64,000 nt of DNA from CAWJPW01 sp963844845 (GTDB taxonomy: Bacteria > Acidobacteriota > Thermoanaerobaculia > Thermoanaerobaculales > Sulfomarinibacteraceae), in assembly GCA_963844845.1 (NCBI GenBank), contig CAWJPW010000003.1:62001-126000 (forward strand), written 5' to 3'. The notes beneath the pieces are model-generated. The model was not told where the DNA came from. It was given only the letters and a program-made list of their open reading frames with translations, and did not search any database. Positions 51,261 through 58,530 of the stretch are shown one piece after another. The translations under genes and the position numbers were made by a program. The stretch's first letter is position 1. Each line of letters starts with the position of its first letter.

Positions 51261-51905
51261 TCAGCCCTCGTGTGGTTCCCTGGTTGTTCCATCCTCCGCG
51301 TCGCACGAGACGAGGCCGCGGAGCAGCACGTCGATCAAGCCGGAGGCGAGCTCGCTTCCCCGGCGGAACTCCCCCGAGTAGAGCATCGACTCGATGAAGC
51401 CGGTGATGGCGCCGAAGAAAATCTCGGCCACCAGCCGTGGCGGCACCCTGCGAAACGTGCCTGCGGCCACGCCCTCCGCGACAATGCCCTCGACGAGATC
51501 GAGGAAGCCGTCGCGATGGCGGACGCGCATCTCGGCGCGGGGCCCGCGCAGCTCCTTCTTGGCGAACAGCGCCAGCGCGAGGGCGCGGTCGTGGTAGAGG
51601 AAGTCGAAGACCGTCGTCGCAATCGCCTCGAGCTTGCGCTGAAGGGCCAGATCGTCGGCTGCGATTCGCTCGGTCTCGAGCTTCAGCGGCGCGAAGGTCT
51701 GCTCCTCGACGAAGTTGAGCACCGCGTCGGCGTCGGTGAAGTAGTTGTAGAGCGTGCCGCGGGAGACGCCGACGTCGCGGGCGATGCGGTCCATCGTCAG
51801 GGCCGCGAAGCCCTCCTCGCGGAGGATCGTGCTGGCAACGGTCAGCACCTCCTCCTTCATGGAGGCCTCGAGGGCCGCGCGACGCTTCTCCGAGTAGCGA
51901 GCCAT
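51261..51905 (-). CDS. TetR-family regulator of the efflux operon
   Basis: 214 residues. The N-terminal HTH 'FAALTMDRIARDVGVSRGTL' followed by 'YNYFTDADAVL' is a textbook TetR DNA-binding domain; the helical C-terminal part is a ligand pocket. Unlike most AcrR-type genes, it is not divergent but second in the operon it probably controls, giving autoregulation. The palindrome at 52751-52773 at the operon start site is its likely operator. Confidence 0.9.
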   Translation of the reverse strand: MARYSEKRRAALEASMKEEVLTVASTILREEGFAALTMDRIARDVGVSRGTLYNYFTDADAVLNFVEEQTFAPLKLETERIAADDLALQRKLEAIATTVFDFLYHDRALALALFAKKELRGPRAEMRVRHRDGFLDLVEGIVAEGVAAGTFRRVPPRLVAEIFFGAITGFIESMLYSGEFRRGSELASGLIDVLLRGLVSCDAEDGTTREPHEG

Positions 51906-51917
51906 GACGCCCCCTCC

Positions 51918-52721
51918 TCACTTCGCCACGGCGGTGCTCACACCCAAAGGTGCCGCGGCGGAAGCAGACGATGACTGGGCGGCGTCGGGCGCGCGGCGGG
52001 GTGCCGGCACTGCCGACACGGCCTGCCGGGACGCCCTCCGGGGGGCTTGCGGCGGCCGCCTGAGCAGCTCGACGATACGGGCGGCGGCCCGGGCTTCCCG
52101 CTGAAGTCGTGGCGCTGCACCTGACGGGGCCATCGTGTACGAGAGCACGCGGGCGCCACGGGCGCCAAGCTCCTGGCGCAGCCCGTGCAGAAGCCCCTGC
52201 CACAGGGCGCGGGGCACCGCCTCGCGCACTGACGAGGGAGGCTGGCCGAGCTCGAGCCCCACGATCGTCGCCTGGGAAGGGTGGGGAAGGGCTTCCACCA
52301 GCGCGCGGCTCCAGAGGCACGCGTTCTCCGCGTCGGAGACTGCGCGCGCGTCGAGCCCGATGGGGGAGAGCGGCGCTCGGCTCGTGTGGGCGTGGCCCTG
52401 CCGCGGGTTGAGCACCAGCGCGGTGATCGGGCCCACGAGGATTGCGAGCCCGGCGAGGATGTCGGCGGCCGCCGGAGCCTCGGCGGTGCAGCACTCCACC
52501 GCCGCTGCCCGGCCGCCGGCCTCGACGAGCTCCTGCAGCAGGTCGCCGGTGATGGCCGCCCGGCTCGCACTTTGGAGGACAACGGCGAGCCCGGCCTCGG
52601 AGAGGGCACGGGCGAGCCGCTGTCCGGGGTCCTGCTCGGCGTTGAGGATCAGCACGGCGCCGGGATCCGTTGGTGGCACGATTGTGGCTTCGGGGTTGGG
52701 CTCGCGGTCTCGTTGCGCCAT
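51918..52721 (-). CDS. Degenerate Rossmann/SDR-like protein, first gene of efflux operon
   Basis: 267 residues from ATG 52721 (GAGGAAG upstream). 'GAVLILNAEQDPGQRLARAL', 'SEAGLAVVLQSASR' and 'LQELVEAGGRAAAVECCTAE' follow the beta-alpha-beta order of a short-chain dehydrogenase, but the TGxxxGxG cofactor loop is missing and no Y-x-x-x-K active pair is seen. The last ~50 residues are Ala/Pro/Arg-rich. So probably not an oxidoreductase; perhaps a ligand-binding or accessory protein. It lies 12 bases before the TetR gene, in one operon with it. Confidence 0.55.
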   Translation of the reverse strand: MAQRDREPNPEATIVPPTDPGAVLILNAEQDPGQRLARALSEAGLAVVLQSASRAAITGDLLQELVEAGGRAAAVECCTAEAPAAADILAGLAILVGPITALVLNPRQGHAHTSRAPLSPIGLDARAVSDAENACLWSRALVEALPHPSQATIVGLELGQPPSSVREAVPRALWQGLLHGLRQELGARGARVLSYTMAPSGAAPRLQREARAAARIVELLRRPPQAPRRASRQAVSAVPAPRRAPDAAQSSSASAAAPLGVSTAVAK

Positions 52722-52750
52722 GGGTGCTTCCTCACTTTGCCGTGATGGCG

Positions 52751-52773
52751 TGACGTCTCGAATACTGACGTCA
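52751..52773. promoter_or_regulatory. Candidate TetR operator at the efflux operon start site
   Basis: A perfect inverted repeat, TGACGTC-N9-GACGTCA (arms 52751-52757 and 52767-52773), lies just downstream of the -10 element, covering the expected transcription start. A repressor here would block initiation. A second site of the same design is at 53009-53029. Confidence 0.6.
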
Positions 52774-52778
52774 TGTCT

Positions 52779-52807
52779 AAAATAATGAGTGCAGTGTCGG
52801 CCGTCAA
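52779..52807 (-). promoter_or_regulatory. Sigma-70-type promoter of the efflux operon
   Basis: On the minus strand: -35 TTGACG (52802-52807), exactly 17 bases, -10 TATTTT (52779-52784). It is about 58 bases before the first start codon (52721). This is the clearest promoter in the window, aided by an AT-rich patch in GC-rich DNA. Confidence 0.65.
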
Positions 52808-53274
52808 GTGCCCAGGCACGACGAAAGTGACGATGCCGCTCTTGGATTCGCCAGGCCGCGTCGGGCGCAGGCCGACGTGAGTGACGGACGGGACCACGCT
52901 GACAAGCAGAGCGAGGGGGCCAGATGGGATGAGTAGGTCGGCCTGCACATCCCGCCCGGCACTGATGCCTCCCAAAGCTCGCCGGCCGGGCGGGCCGAGG
53001 TCGCCAGAGACGTAGTTTCCACTTACGTCGCGGCGCAGCTCTCAGGTAGTAAGTGCGCTTCCCGATGTAGCGCCCGGGGGCTAGATTCGAGATGACGCGA
53101 ACAAGGCTCACCAGGATTGGAGGCGGGTCATGAGAACGGCTCGTGACGCGACCACGACGAGAGACCCGGTGGGATGAGGAGCGACACAGGCTGATGCTCT
53201 GGTGTCTGCCAACGCTCCGGTTTGACCTGCGACGCGTCGGGTGCCCAGCGTGGCGCTCGTGTAAGGAGGTCCCA
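52808..53274. promoter_or_regulatory. Rest of the divergent intergenic region
   Basis: Together with the promoter and operator this makes a 553-base gap without a supportable gene. It holds a second palindrome (53009-53029) and a longer inverted repeat CACTTAC...GTAAGTG (53020-53026 and 53049-53055). The M48 protease gene's promoter should be here but no strong -35/-10 pair was found. Frames across it are not protein-like. Confidence 0.35.
53009..53029. promoter_or_regulatory. Second palindrome of the same operator type
   Basis: GACGTA-N9-TACGTC, perfect. Both this site and the one at 52751-52773 fit GACGT-N11-ACGTC, so the same regulator may bind both, one per divergent gene set. It lies 246 bases before the M48 protease start. 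Confidence 0.4.
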
Positions 53275-54747
53275 GTGAATCCGTTCCGTGTTCATGCCCC
53301 GCTTCCGGTCGCCGCGCTCATCGCCGTGGCCCTGATGACGCCAGCGGTGGCCGGTGCGCAGACGAGGATCAACCCAGGCTTCAATCTCTTCTCGCCAACC
53401 CAGGACGTGGAGATCGGCACCGCTTCGGCGGCGGAGGCGGATCGTCAGTTCCCGCTCGTCAGCGACCGCGAGATCGTGGCGTACGTGAACAAGATCGGCC
53501 AACGCCTCGCGGCTCAGGCTGGCGGCCCGGACTTCTCGTACCAGTTCCGCGTCATCGACGCGTCTGACATGAACGCCTTTGCACTTCCGGGAGGCTTTGT
53601 CTACGTCAACCGGGGCATTCTCGAGGAGGCGCGCAACGAAGGAGAGGTCGCGGGCGTGATCGCCCACGAGATCGCCCACGTCTCACTTCGGCACGGCACC
53701 CACCAGGCTTCCAAGGCATATGGAGCGCAGGCCGGCCTCAGTATCCTCGCGGGTCTTCTTGGCGAGCGCGTCGGCGACCAGACGGCCGCCATCATCAACG
53801 CGGTCGGCGGCTTCGGGATGAACGCGCTCTTCCTGAAGTTCAGCCGCGAGCTCGAGACGCAGGCGGACCTTCGTGGTGCGCAGATTCTCGCGACGTCGGG
53901 CTACACCCCCGCCGACATGGTGAGCTTCTTCCACACGCTCGAGAAGGTCGACACGTCGCGCAAGACAACATGGCTCTCGGATCACCCCGCACCTTTGAAT
54001 CGCATCGCCGACATCGAGCGCGAAGCTCAGCTGTTGCGCGTTTCGGCGCACCCAACCGAGCGGGTCGCGATGCTCAACGGCATTCAGGCGAGGCTGCGAG
54101 GGCTCGGCACGGCCCCGACGCTGGCGCAGATTGCGAACGGACAGAGGACGGTCGCTCCGAAGCCCGTGAGGAGCGCCGTAGTGCTGAGACCTTCAGGCAA
54201 GGTCGAGCGCCCTTCGACCTCTCTTCGGAGCTTCACCAGCCGCGCGGGCGTCTATCGCATCTCCTACCCGGCAAACTGGCACGTTCACCAGCAGGGGGCG
54301 ACCGGGGTCCTCTTCGCACCCGAGGGAGGCACTGCGCAGGCAGGTGGCAGAACGGAGATTATCTATGGAGCGATCATCAACCACTACGAGTCGTTCGGCA
54401 ATGACGTGAAGGGGCGGAGGCCCACCTACCTGGGCTCCGTGACGATGGAGGATGCTACCGACGATCTCATCGCAGAGATCAAGAAGGCCGAGCCGTACCT
54501 GAAGGCGATCGGGCGATCGAAGCGGTCTCTCAACCTCAGGAGCGGCCGTGCCCTCTTCGCGAGCCTTCACGGTGTCAATCCGCGGACCAGAGTCAAAGAG
54601 CGTGTCACCGTTGTAACCCACCAGCTTGACGACAATCATCTGATCTACCTGCTGTTCGTGGCTCCCGAGCGTGACGCCAAGATCTACTCAGGGACATTCA
54701 ATGCAATGGTGAACTCGCTGCAGTTCGCCGACAAGAAGAAGCACTAG
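53275..54747 (+). CDS. Periplasmic M48-family metalloprotease (BepA/LoiP-like)
   Basis: 490 residues from GTG 53275, chosen for its AAGGAGG site and the signal peptide that follows ('PVAALIAVALMTPAVAGAQT'). The zinc site 'GVIAHEIAHVSLRHGTHQ' (His131, Glu132, His135) and the downstream Glu in 'SRELETQADLRGAQILATSG' are complete, as is the 'LSDHPAPLNRIADIE' loop seen in BepA-like outer-membrane quality-control proteases. The C-terminal ~170 residues ('YRISYPANWHVHQQGATGVL'...) form an extra domain instead of the usual TPRs. Codon use is visibly less GC-biased than in neighbouring operons. Confidence 0.9.
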   Translation: MNPFRVHAPLPVAALIAVALMTPAVAGAQTRINPGFNLFSPTQDVEIGTASAAEADRQFPLVSDREIVAYVNKIGQRLAAQAGGPDFSYQFRVIDASDMNAFALPGGFVYVNRGILEEARNEGEVAGVIAHEIAHVSLRHGTHQASKAYGAQAGLSILAGLLGERVGDQTAAIINAVGGFGMNALFLKFSRELETQADLRGAQILATSGYTPADMVSFFHTLEKVDTSRKTTWLSDHPAPLNRIADIEREAQLLRVSAHPTERVAMLNGIQARLRGLGTAPTLAQIANGQRTVAPKPVRSAVVLRPSGKVERPSTSLRSFTSRAGVYRISYPANWHVHQQGATGVLFAPEGGTAQAGGRTEIIYGAIINHYESFGNDVKGRRPTYLGSVTMEDATDDLIAEIKKAEPYLKAIGRSKRSLNLRSGRALFASLHGVNPRTRVKERVTVVTHQLDDNHLIYLLFVAPERDAKIYSGTFNAMVNSLQFADKKKH

Positions 54748-54878
54748 TGTCGAGCTCGAGCCGGGCTTGGCCTGGCCGGGGTACGACGAGCCGGCCGCAC
54801 GATGGATGCCATCGACTGGGCGCCGGTTCCTCTCGGGAGCTTGCCCACCTGCCACAGGAGCTGAGAAGGAGAAGCGAG

Positions 54879-55502
54879 ATGAAGAGCCGGATCTTCGTAC
54901 TGACCACATTCGGATTCCTAGCGGCGCTCGTCGCCTGCAACCAGCCGACGACTTCGGACATGCGCGCCACGACAACGACCACCGAGACCCCTGCCCCGGC
55001 CGACTCGCCGGTGGCGATGGACATGGCCACACCGGCGCCGGACGGCAGCGACCAGATCGCGGAGGGCGCGAAGCTGGTCGGCAAGGGCCTGAAGGAAGAG
55101 GCGCGGCAGGCGATGGCCGCCGGCGGAGCCGCACTGCAGCGCGGCGGCGAGCAGCTGCAGGAGAGTGCCGCCGCGGCTGCTCCGCAGGCCGCCGAGCCGG
55201 CCACGCAACCGGCCCCCGAGGCGCCCGCCCAGGGACGCGTCGCGGATGGCGCCGCGATCTTCAAGGCGAAGTGTGCGTCATGCCACGGCGCTGACGCCGG
55301 CGGGGACACCACGATGGGCGCGAAGCACAACATCCCTGACCTGCGCTCTTCGGTGGTGCAGGATCTCACCGACGCCGAGCTCGCGACGGTCATTGCGAAC
55401 GGAAAGCAGGGCGGCCTGTCGGCGAGCGCGCACAAGAGCAAGGCGCTCACCGGGGATCAGATCAAGGGCGTCATCGCCTACCTGCGCTCGATCCGGATGT
55501 AG
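54879..55502 (+). CDS. Lipoprotein c-type cytochrome
   Basis: 207 residues, ATG 54879 after GAGAAGGAGAAG. Lipobox '...LAALVACNQP' (Cys20), a long Thr/Pro/Ala-rich tether, a helical segment ('EGAKLVGKGLKEEARQAMAA'), then a ~80-residue class I cytochrome domain with haem site CASCH (Cys132, Cys135, His136) and C-terminal helix 'TGDQIKGVIAYLRSIRM'. A Met ligand is not obvious. It probably carries electrons at the periplasmic face of a membrane. 131 bases after the protease gene. Confidence 0.85.
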   Translation: MKSRIFVLTTFGFLAALVACNQPTTSDMRATTTTTETPAPADSPVAMDMATPAPDGSDQIAEGAKLVGKGLKEEARQAMAAGGAALQRGGEQLQESAAAAAPQAAEPATQPAPEAPAQGRVADGAAIFKAKCASCHGADAGGDTTMGAKHNIPDLRSSVVQDLTDAELATVIANGKQGGLSASAHKSKALTGDQIKGVIAYLRSIRM

Positions 55503-55613
55503 GCCGCGATTGACCACGATGTACTGCATGGCGACTGCATCGGTCACTCTGGCCGGCAACCGCGAACGTCAGGTCGAAACGAACAGCCATCGATGTCAGA
55601 GGGAGGTACGACA

Positions 55614-55784
55614 ATGAAGCTCAGCCGTCCAAAGGTCATCACGTGGTGGATTGCGGTTGCCCTCGGTGCGCTCGGTCTCCTCGGCCAGTTCGGCGTGGTC
55701 GTCGGACTGGGCGCGTACTCGTTCTTCGTGGTCACAGCCGGGCTCATCCTGTTGATCGTGGCGACCCTCGTCAAGAACCTCTGA
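55614..55784 (+). CDS. Small two-helix membrane protein
   Basis: 56 residues, ATG 55614 after GGGAGG. A basic N-terminus 'MKLSRPKVITWWIAVALGAL' leads into two membrane helices joined by a short turn, ending 'LIVATLVKNL'. The good ribosome site and clean topology support a real gene; no function is known. Confidence 0.6.
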   Translation: MKLSRPKVITWWIAVALGALGLLGQFGVVVGLGAYSFFVVTAGLILLIVATLVKNL

Positions 55785-55920
55785 AGAGGTGTGGCAAGGG
55801 TGCCCCGCACTGTTCGTTGGAGGTCCCCTGAGGCGAGGGAAGGTGCCGACAACGGGACCCGCGACTGAGCCTCCGAGCCGGCGGTCTGGTTTCGGTTCTC
55901 CGGGGACGGCCGTGGCGCCG

Positions 55921-56660
55921 CTACTGCGCCACCGAGGACCACCCACCCGGCAGACCGGCCTCGAAGCCGTCGCGGAAGATGTAGCTCACGCCCTCAACGT
56001 GAAGCCTCAGCGGCCGGTTGCTGCTGAACGAGCCCCAGCTCCCGCCCGCGTCGAAGCTCTGGCGATACGAGGGGACGAAGCTGCAGCTCCCCTCCTGCTG
56101 GGTCGAGTCCGCAACCGTCATCGCCAGCGAGCCTGTCGAGCTGAGCACGATCCAGTAGGTGGTGTTCGGTTCGAGCAGCACCGGCGATGCCGGTCGAATC
56201 TCTGCGAAGAACCGGCCCGATCCGCTGTCGCTGTAGGTCATGCTGCCGAGGGTGCTGACCAGCTGGTCGGGATCGCCACCGCTGTCGGAGTACAGAGCCA
56301 GCGACATCTCGCCGTCGGCGAACGGTACGAACACGCCGGTCACGCCGGTGAGGGTGTTCATGCTCGAGTCGGTGGTGAACCCGCCCGCGGACCAGGTGGA
56401 GCCGCCCGCTCCGAGCGTCCCCGAGCTCACCGTGTAGCGTAGGTTGCTGGCGAGGATGTCGCTCCCGCTGGTCGAGTATGCGGCATCGAACAGCGCACGG
56501 ATCTCGTCCGCGTCGAGGGCCCGCGAGTACACTGCCACCTCGTCGATCTGTCCGTCGAAGTAGTTCACGCTGGACGCGTCCGAGCTCTTGTAGTGCGCCC
56601 CGATGCTCAGGTAGTTCTCGGCTGCGCTGTTGATGCTCGCGCCGGGGCTCGAGGCCCGAC
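55921..56660 (-). pseudogene. 5'-truncated LamG/choice-of-anchor surface protein with DGFE tail
   Basis: The readable part begins near 56660 with 'SINSAAENYLSIGAHYKSSD' and 'YFDGQIDEVAVYSRALDADE', the C-terminal end of a LamG (concanavalin-like) domain. It continues as an anchor-type beta domain ('LYSDSGGDPDQLVSTLGSMT', 'LEPNTTYWIVLSSTGSLAMT') and ends 'YIFRDGFEAGLPGGWSSVAQ', the D-G-F-E...W tail seen elsewhere here. There is no signal peptide or start: upstream the frame runs into the opposite strand of the MntA-like gene and is not protein-like. So the 5' part has been lost at about 56660-56700, exactly where the accessory genes begin. Confidence 0.7.
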
Positions 56661-56697
56661 ACCACACCACGGCGGCGGCCCGGTGTACACTGCGCCC

Positions 56698-57114
56698 ATG
56701 GACCGGCAGCGCCAGCTTGAGCGACTCTGCACCGAGCATCGGCTGCTCTCGGCGTACCTGTTCGGCTCCCGGGCCGATGACGGCCGAAAGCGGCTGGAGG
56801 GCGGGGACGTGGAAGGCGGCGGCTCGGACCTCGATGTCGGCGTGTTCTTCGTCGCCGGCGGGGTGGACGTCACACGGCTCGGGGCGCTTCAGGTGGGACT
56901 CGAGGAGGTGTTTGCTCCTCTCCGCGTCGACCTCGTCCCGCTTGATCGTGTGGACCCGCTGTTTCAGTTCGCCGCCGTCGACGGCCACCGGGTGGCCGTG
57001 ACCGACCGCGACGCGGCCGACGAGAAGGAGCTTGAGGTGATGCGCAGGGCAGCCGATCTCCTCCCCTCCCAGCGCCTGCTCGAGCGCGAGGTCTTCGGAG
57101 TGACCACCACATGA
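56698..57114 (+). CDS. MntA-like minimal nucleotidyltransferase (antitoxin)
   Basis: 138 residues from ATG 56698. The N-terminus 'LSAYLFGSRADDGR' and 'GGGSDLDVGVFF' give the GS...DxD nucleotidyltransferase site (Gly23-Ser24; Asp44, Asp46), and 'APLRVDLVPLDRVDPLFQF' the third strand. MntA proteins add AMP to their HepT toxin partner and silence it. The GS-to-DxD spacing is about nine residues longer than the usual ~10 because of an inserted 'KRLEGGDVEGGG' loop. Its stop overlaps the next start by ATGA (57111-57114), as usual in these pairs. Confidence 0.82.
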   Translation: MDRQRQLERLCTEHRLLSAYLFGSRADDGRKRLEGGDVEGGGSDLDVGVFFVAGGVDVTRLGALQVGLEEVFAPLRVDLVPLDRVDPLFQFAAVDGHRVAVTDRDAADEKELEVMRRAADLLPSQRLLEREVFGVTTT

Positions 57115-57560
57115 CGCCCGGAGAGGTGAGCCTCAAGATCGTGGGCGACAGGCTGCGCATCGTGGCGCTGAGCCTGGACGATCTCCGTGCGTTGCCGCAG
57201 TCCTCGCTCGCCGAGTTCACGTCGGACCGCCGCAACGTCCTGGCCGCGGACGCCGCACTCCGCCGCGCCCTCGAGGCACTCTTCGACGTTGTCAGGCATC
57301 TGTTGGCAAAGGCATTCGGTGCTGGCGGTCTGGAGTACCGTGAGGTGGCCACGCTGGCAGAGCAGCACGGGCTGATTCGCGAGCGGCAGCTCAGCCAGCA
57401 GCTCTATGAGATGGCCGGCTACCGCAACCGCCTGACCCATCACTATGACGATGTCACCCCGGAGGAGCTCTACGGTCTCGTCACCACCCGGCTCGCGGAC
57501 GTCGAAGCGGCGTCGAATGCTCTTCGCGACGCCGCAGCCCGTCTCGCGCGCGACGACTGA
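57111..57560 (+). CDS. HepT-like HEPN-domain toxin
   Basis: 149 residues, all helical. 'LYEMAGYRNRLTHHYDDVTP' contains the R-x4-H-x-Y motif (Arg105, His110, Tyr112) of HepT RNases; the Tyr is the residue AMP-modified by MntA in known pairs. 'ALRRALEALFDVVRHLLAKA' is the preceding conserved helix. Together with the overlapping MntA-like gene it forms a type VII-style toxin-antitoxin module. Confidence 0.85.
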   Translation: MTPGEVSLKIVGDRLRIVALSLDDLRALPQSSLAEFTSDRRNVLAADAALRRALEALFDVVRHLLAKAFGAGGLEYREVATLAEQHGLIRERQLSQQLYEMAGYRNRLTHHYDDVTPEELYGLVTTRLADVEAASNALRDAAARLARDD

Positions 57561-57569
57561 GCGGCGGAC

Positions 57570-58328
57570 CCGGGCCGCCAGAGGTCGTCATCAAGGCCCC
57601 ACCGCGAGTGGCGCTCGCCGACGGCGGCGTGGCTGCGGCGGGAGAACGGCGTCCGGATCACGGTGCAGAGGCTCAGCGTGGGCGACTACGTGGCCCACGA
57701 CCTGCTCACCGTCGAACGCAGGACCCTACGCGATTTCGCCGTGTCGCTCTGTGACGGCCGCCTGTTCCGCCAGGCGCACCGATTGCAGTGCTCGGTCCCG
57801 CACCGGCGGAGCTGCCTCATCCTCGTGGGCACGCCCCGTGACCTGCCGGCCATCGGGGTGTCGCGAGAGGCACTCCAGGGAGCACTCATCACGCTCAACC
57901 TCGTGTTCGACCTGCCCGTGCTTCGCGCCCGTGGTCCACAGGAGGCGGCCCGCCTCATCCTCACCGCCGCGCACCAGCCGCGTCGGCGTCACACTCCGGT
58001 GGTGAAGCGCTACGGGACACGGTCGACGGGATTCCAAAGATCGCAGCTTCTCATGCTCGAGGGTGTGCCCGCCGTGGGGCCGGTCCGCGCCTAGGCGCTG
58101 CTCCAGCGCTTCGGCAGCCCGGCCGGCGTGGCCGGAGCATCGACGGAGGATCTTCAATCCGTTGCCGGGGTCGGTCCCGTGGTCGCTACCCGGCTCCGAG
58201 CAGTGCTGCACACGCCCCGGGTACCATCAGGTCCCTCCAAAGCCGCCATGGCTCGCGCGACGAACAAGTTCCCCGACACCCTCACCAAAGCGATCGGCCG
58301 GCTGACACGCAGAAGTCACCAGGCATGA
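57570..58328 (+). pseudogene. ERCC4-type nuclease with HhH domain, broken by a stop codon
   Basis: One frame reads through 57570-58328 except for a TAG at 58092-58094. Before it lies an XPF/ERCC4 nuclease core: 'LSVGDYVAHDLLTVERRTLR' followed by DF, i.e. GD...ERR-x3-D, the nuclease motif, then 'SLCDGRLFRQAHRLQCS'. After the TAG the same frame continues 'ALLQRFGSPAGVAGASTEDL' and 'QSVAGVGPVVATRLRAVLHT', a helix-hairpin-helix DNA-binding domain that directly follows 'MLEGVPAVGPVRA' in intact homologues. There is also no ATG; the first usable start is GTG 57663, and the usual acidic D-x-E-R N-terminal motif is missing. The part up to 58094 could still make a 143-residue nuclease core. Confidence 0.75.
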
Positions 58329-58330
58329 TG

Positions 58331-58405
58331 AAGTGATGAAGTCGGGATAGAGTGGGATATGCGAGGGTGGCCACGGGTCGCGGTGGACGGTGGGGTGTAC
58401 CACGT
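58331..58405 (+). repeat. Direct repeat, copy 1 (RAYT leader and 5' end)
   Basis: About 75 bases that reappear at 61701-61775 with roughly 84% identity by eye. It covers about 28 bases before the transposase ATG plus its first ~15 codons. Confidence 0.7.
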
Positions 58406-58510
58406 GTACAACCGTGTGGCGAGCGGGGAGCGGGTGATCGCCGATCCCGAGGCTGTAATCGACTTCGTCGAGCGGATCCGCTCGGTCAATGACAGGGATG
58501 GCTGGACGCC
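58359..58510 (+). pseudogene. Truncated REP-associated tyrosine transposase (RAYT), N-terminus only
   Basis: From ATG 58359 the frame reads 'MRGWPRVAVDGGVYHVYNRV' and 'VIDFVERIRSVNDRDGWT', the start of Y1/IS200-like RAYT proteins (R-V...G-G-x-Y-H-V-x-N-R...). It diverges just after 'DGWT', before the HUH metal motif and catalytic Tyr, and runs into the ribosome site of the next gene. RAYTs mobilise REP hairpins such as those at 2.4-2.9 kb. Confidence 0.75.
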
Positions 58511-58530
58511 GTCCCGTGGGAGGACGCAGC

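Noticed and set aside
58092..58094. In-frame TAG as a pyrrolysine or readthrough codon
   Set aside because: No sign of Pyl genes or an insertion element; other decay marks (no ATG, missing N-terminal motif) make a plain nonsense mutation simpler.
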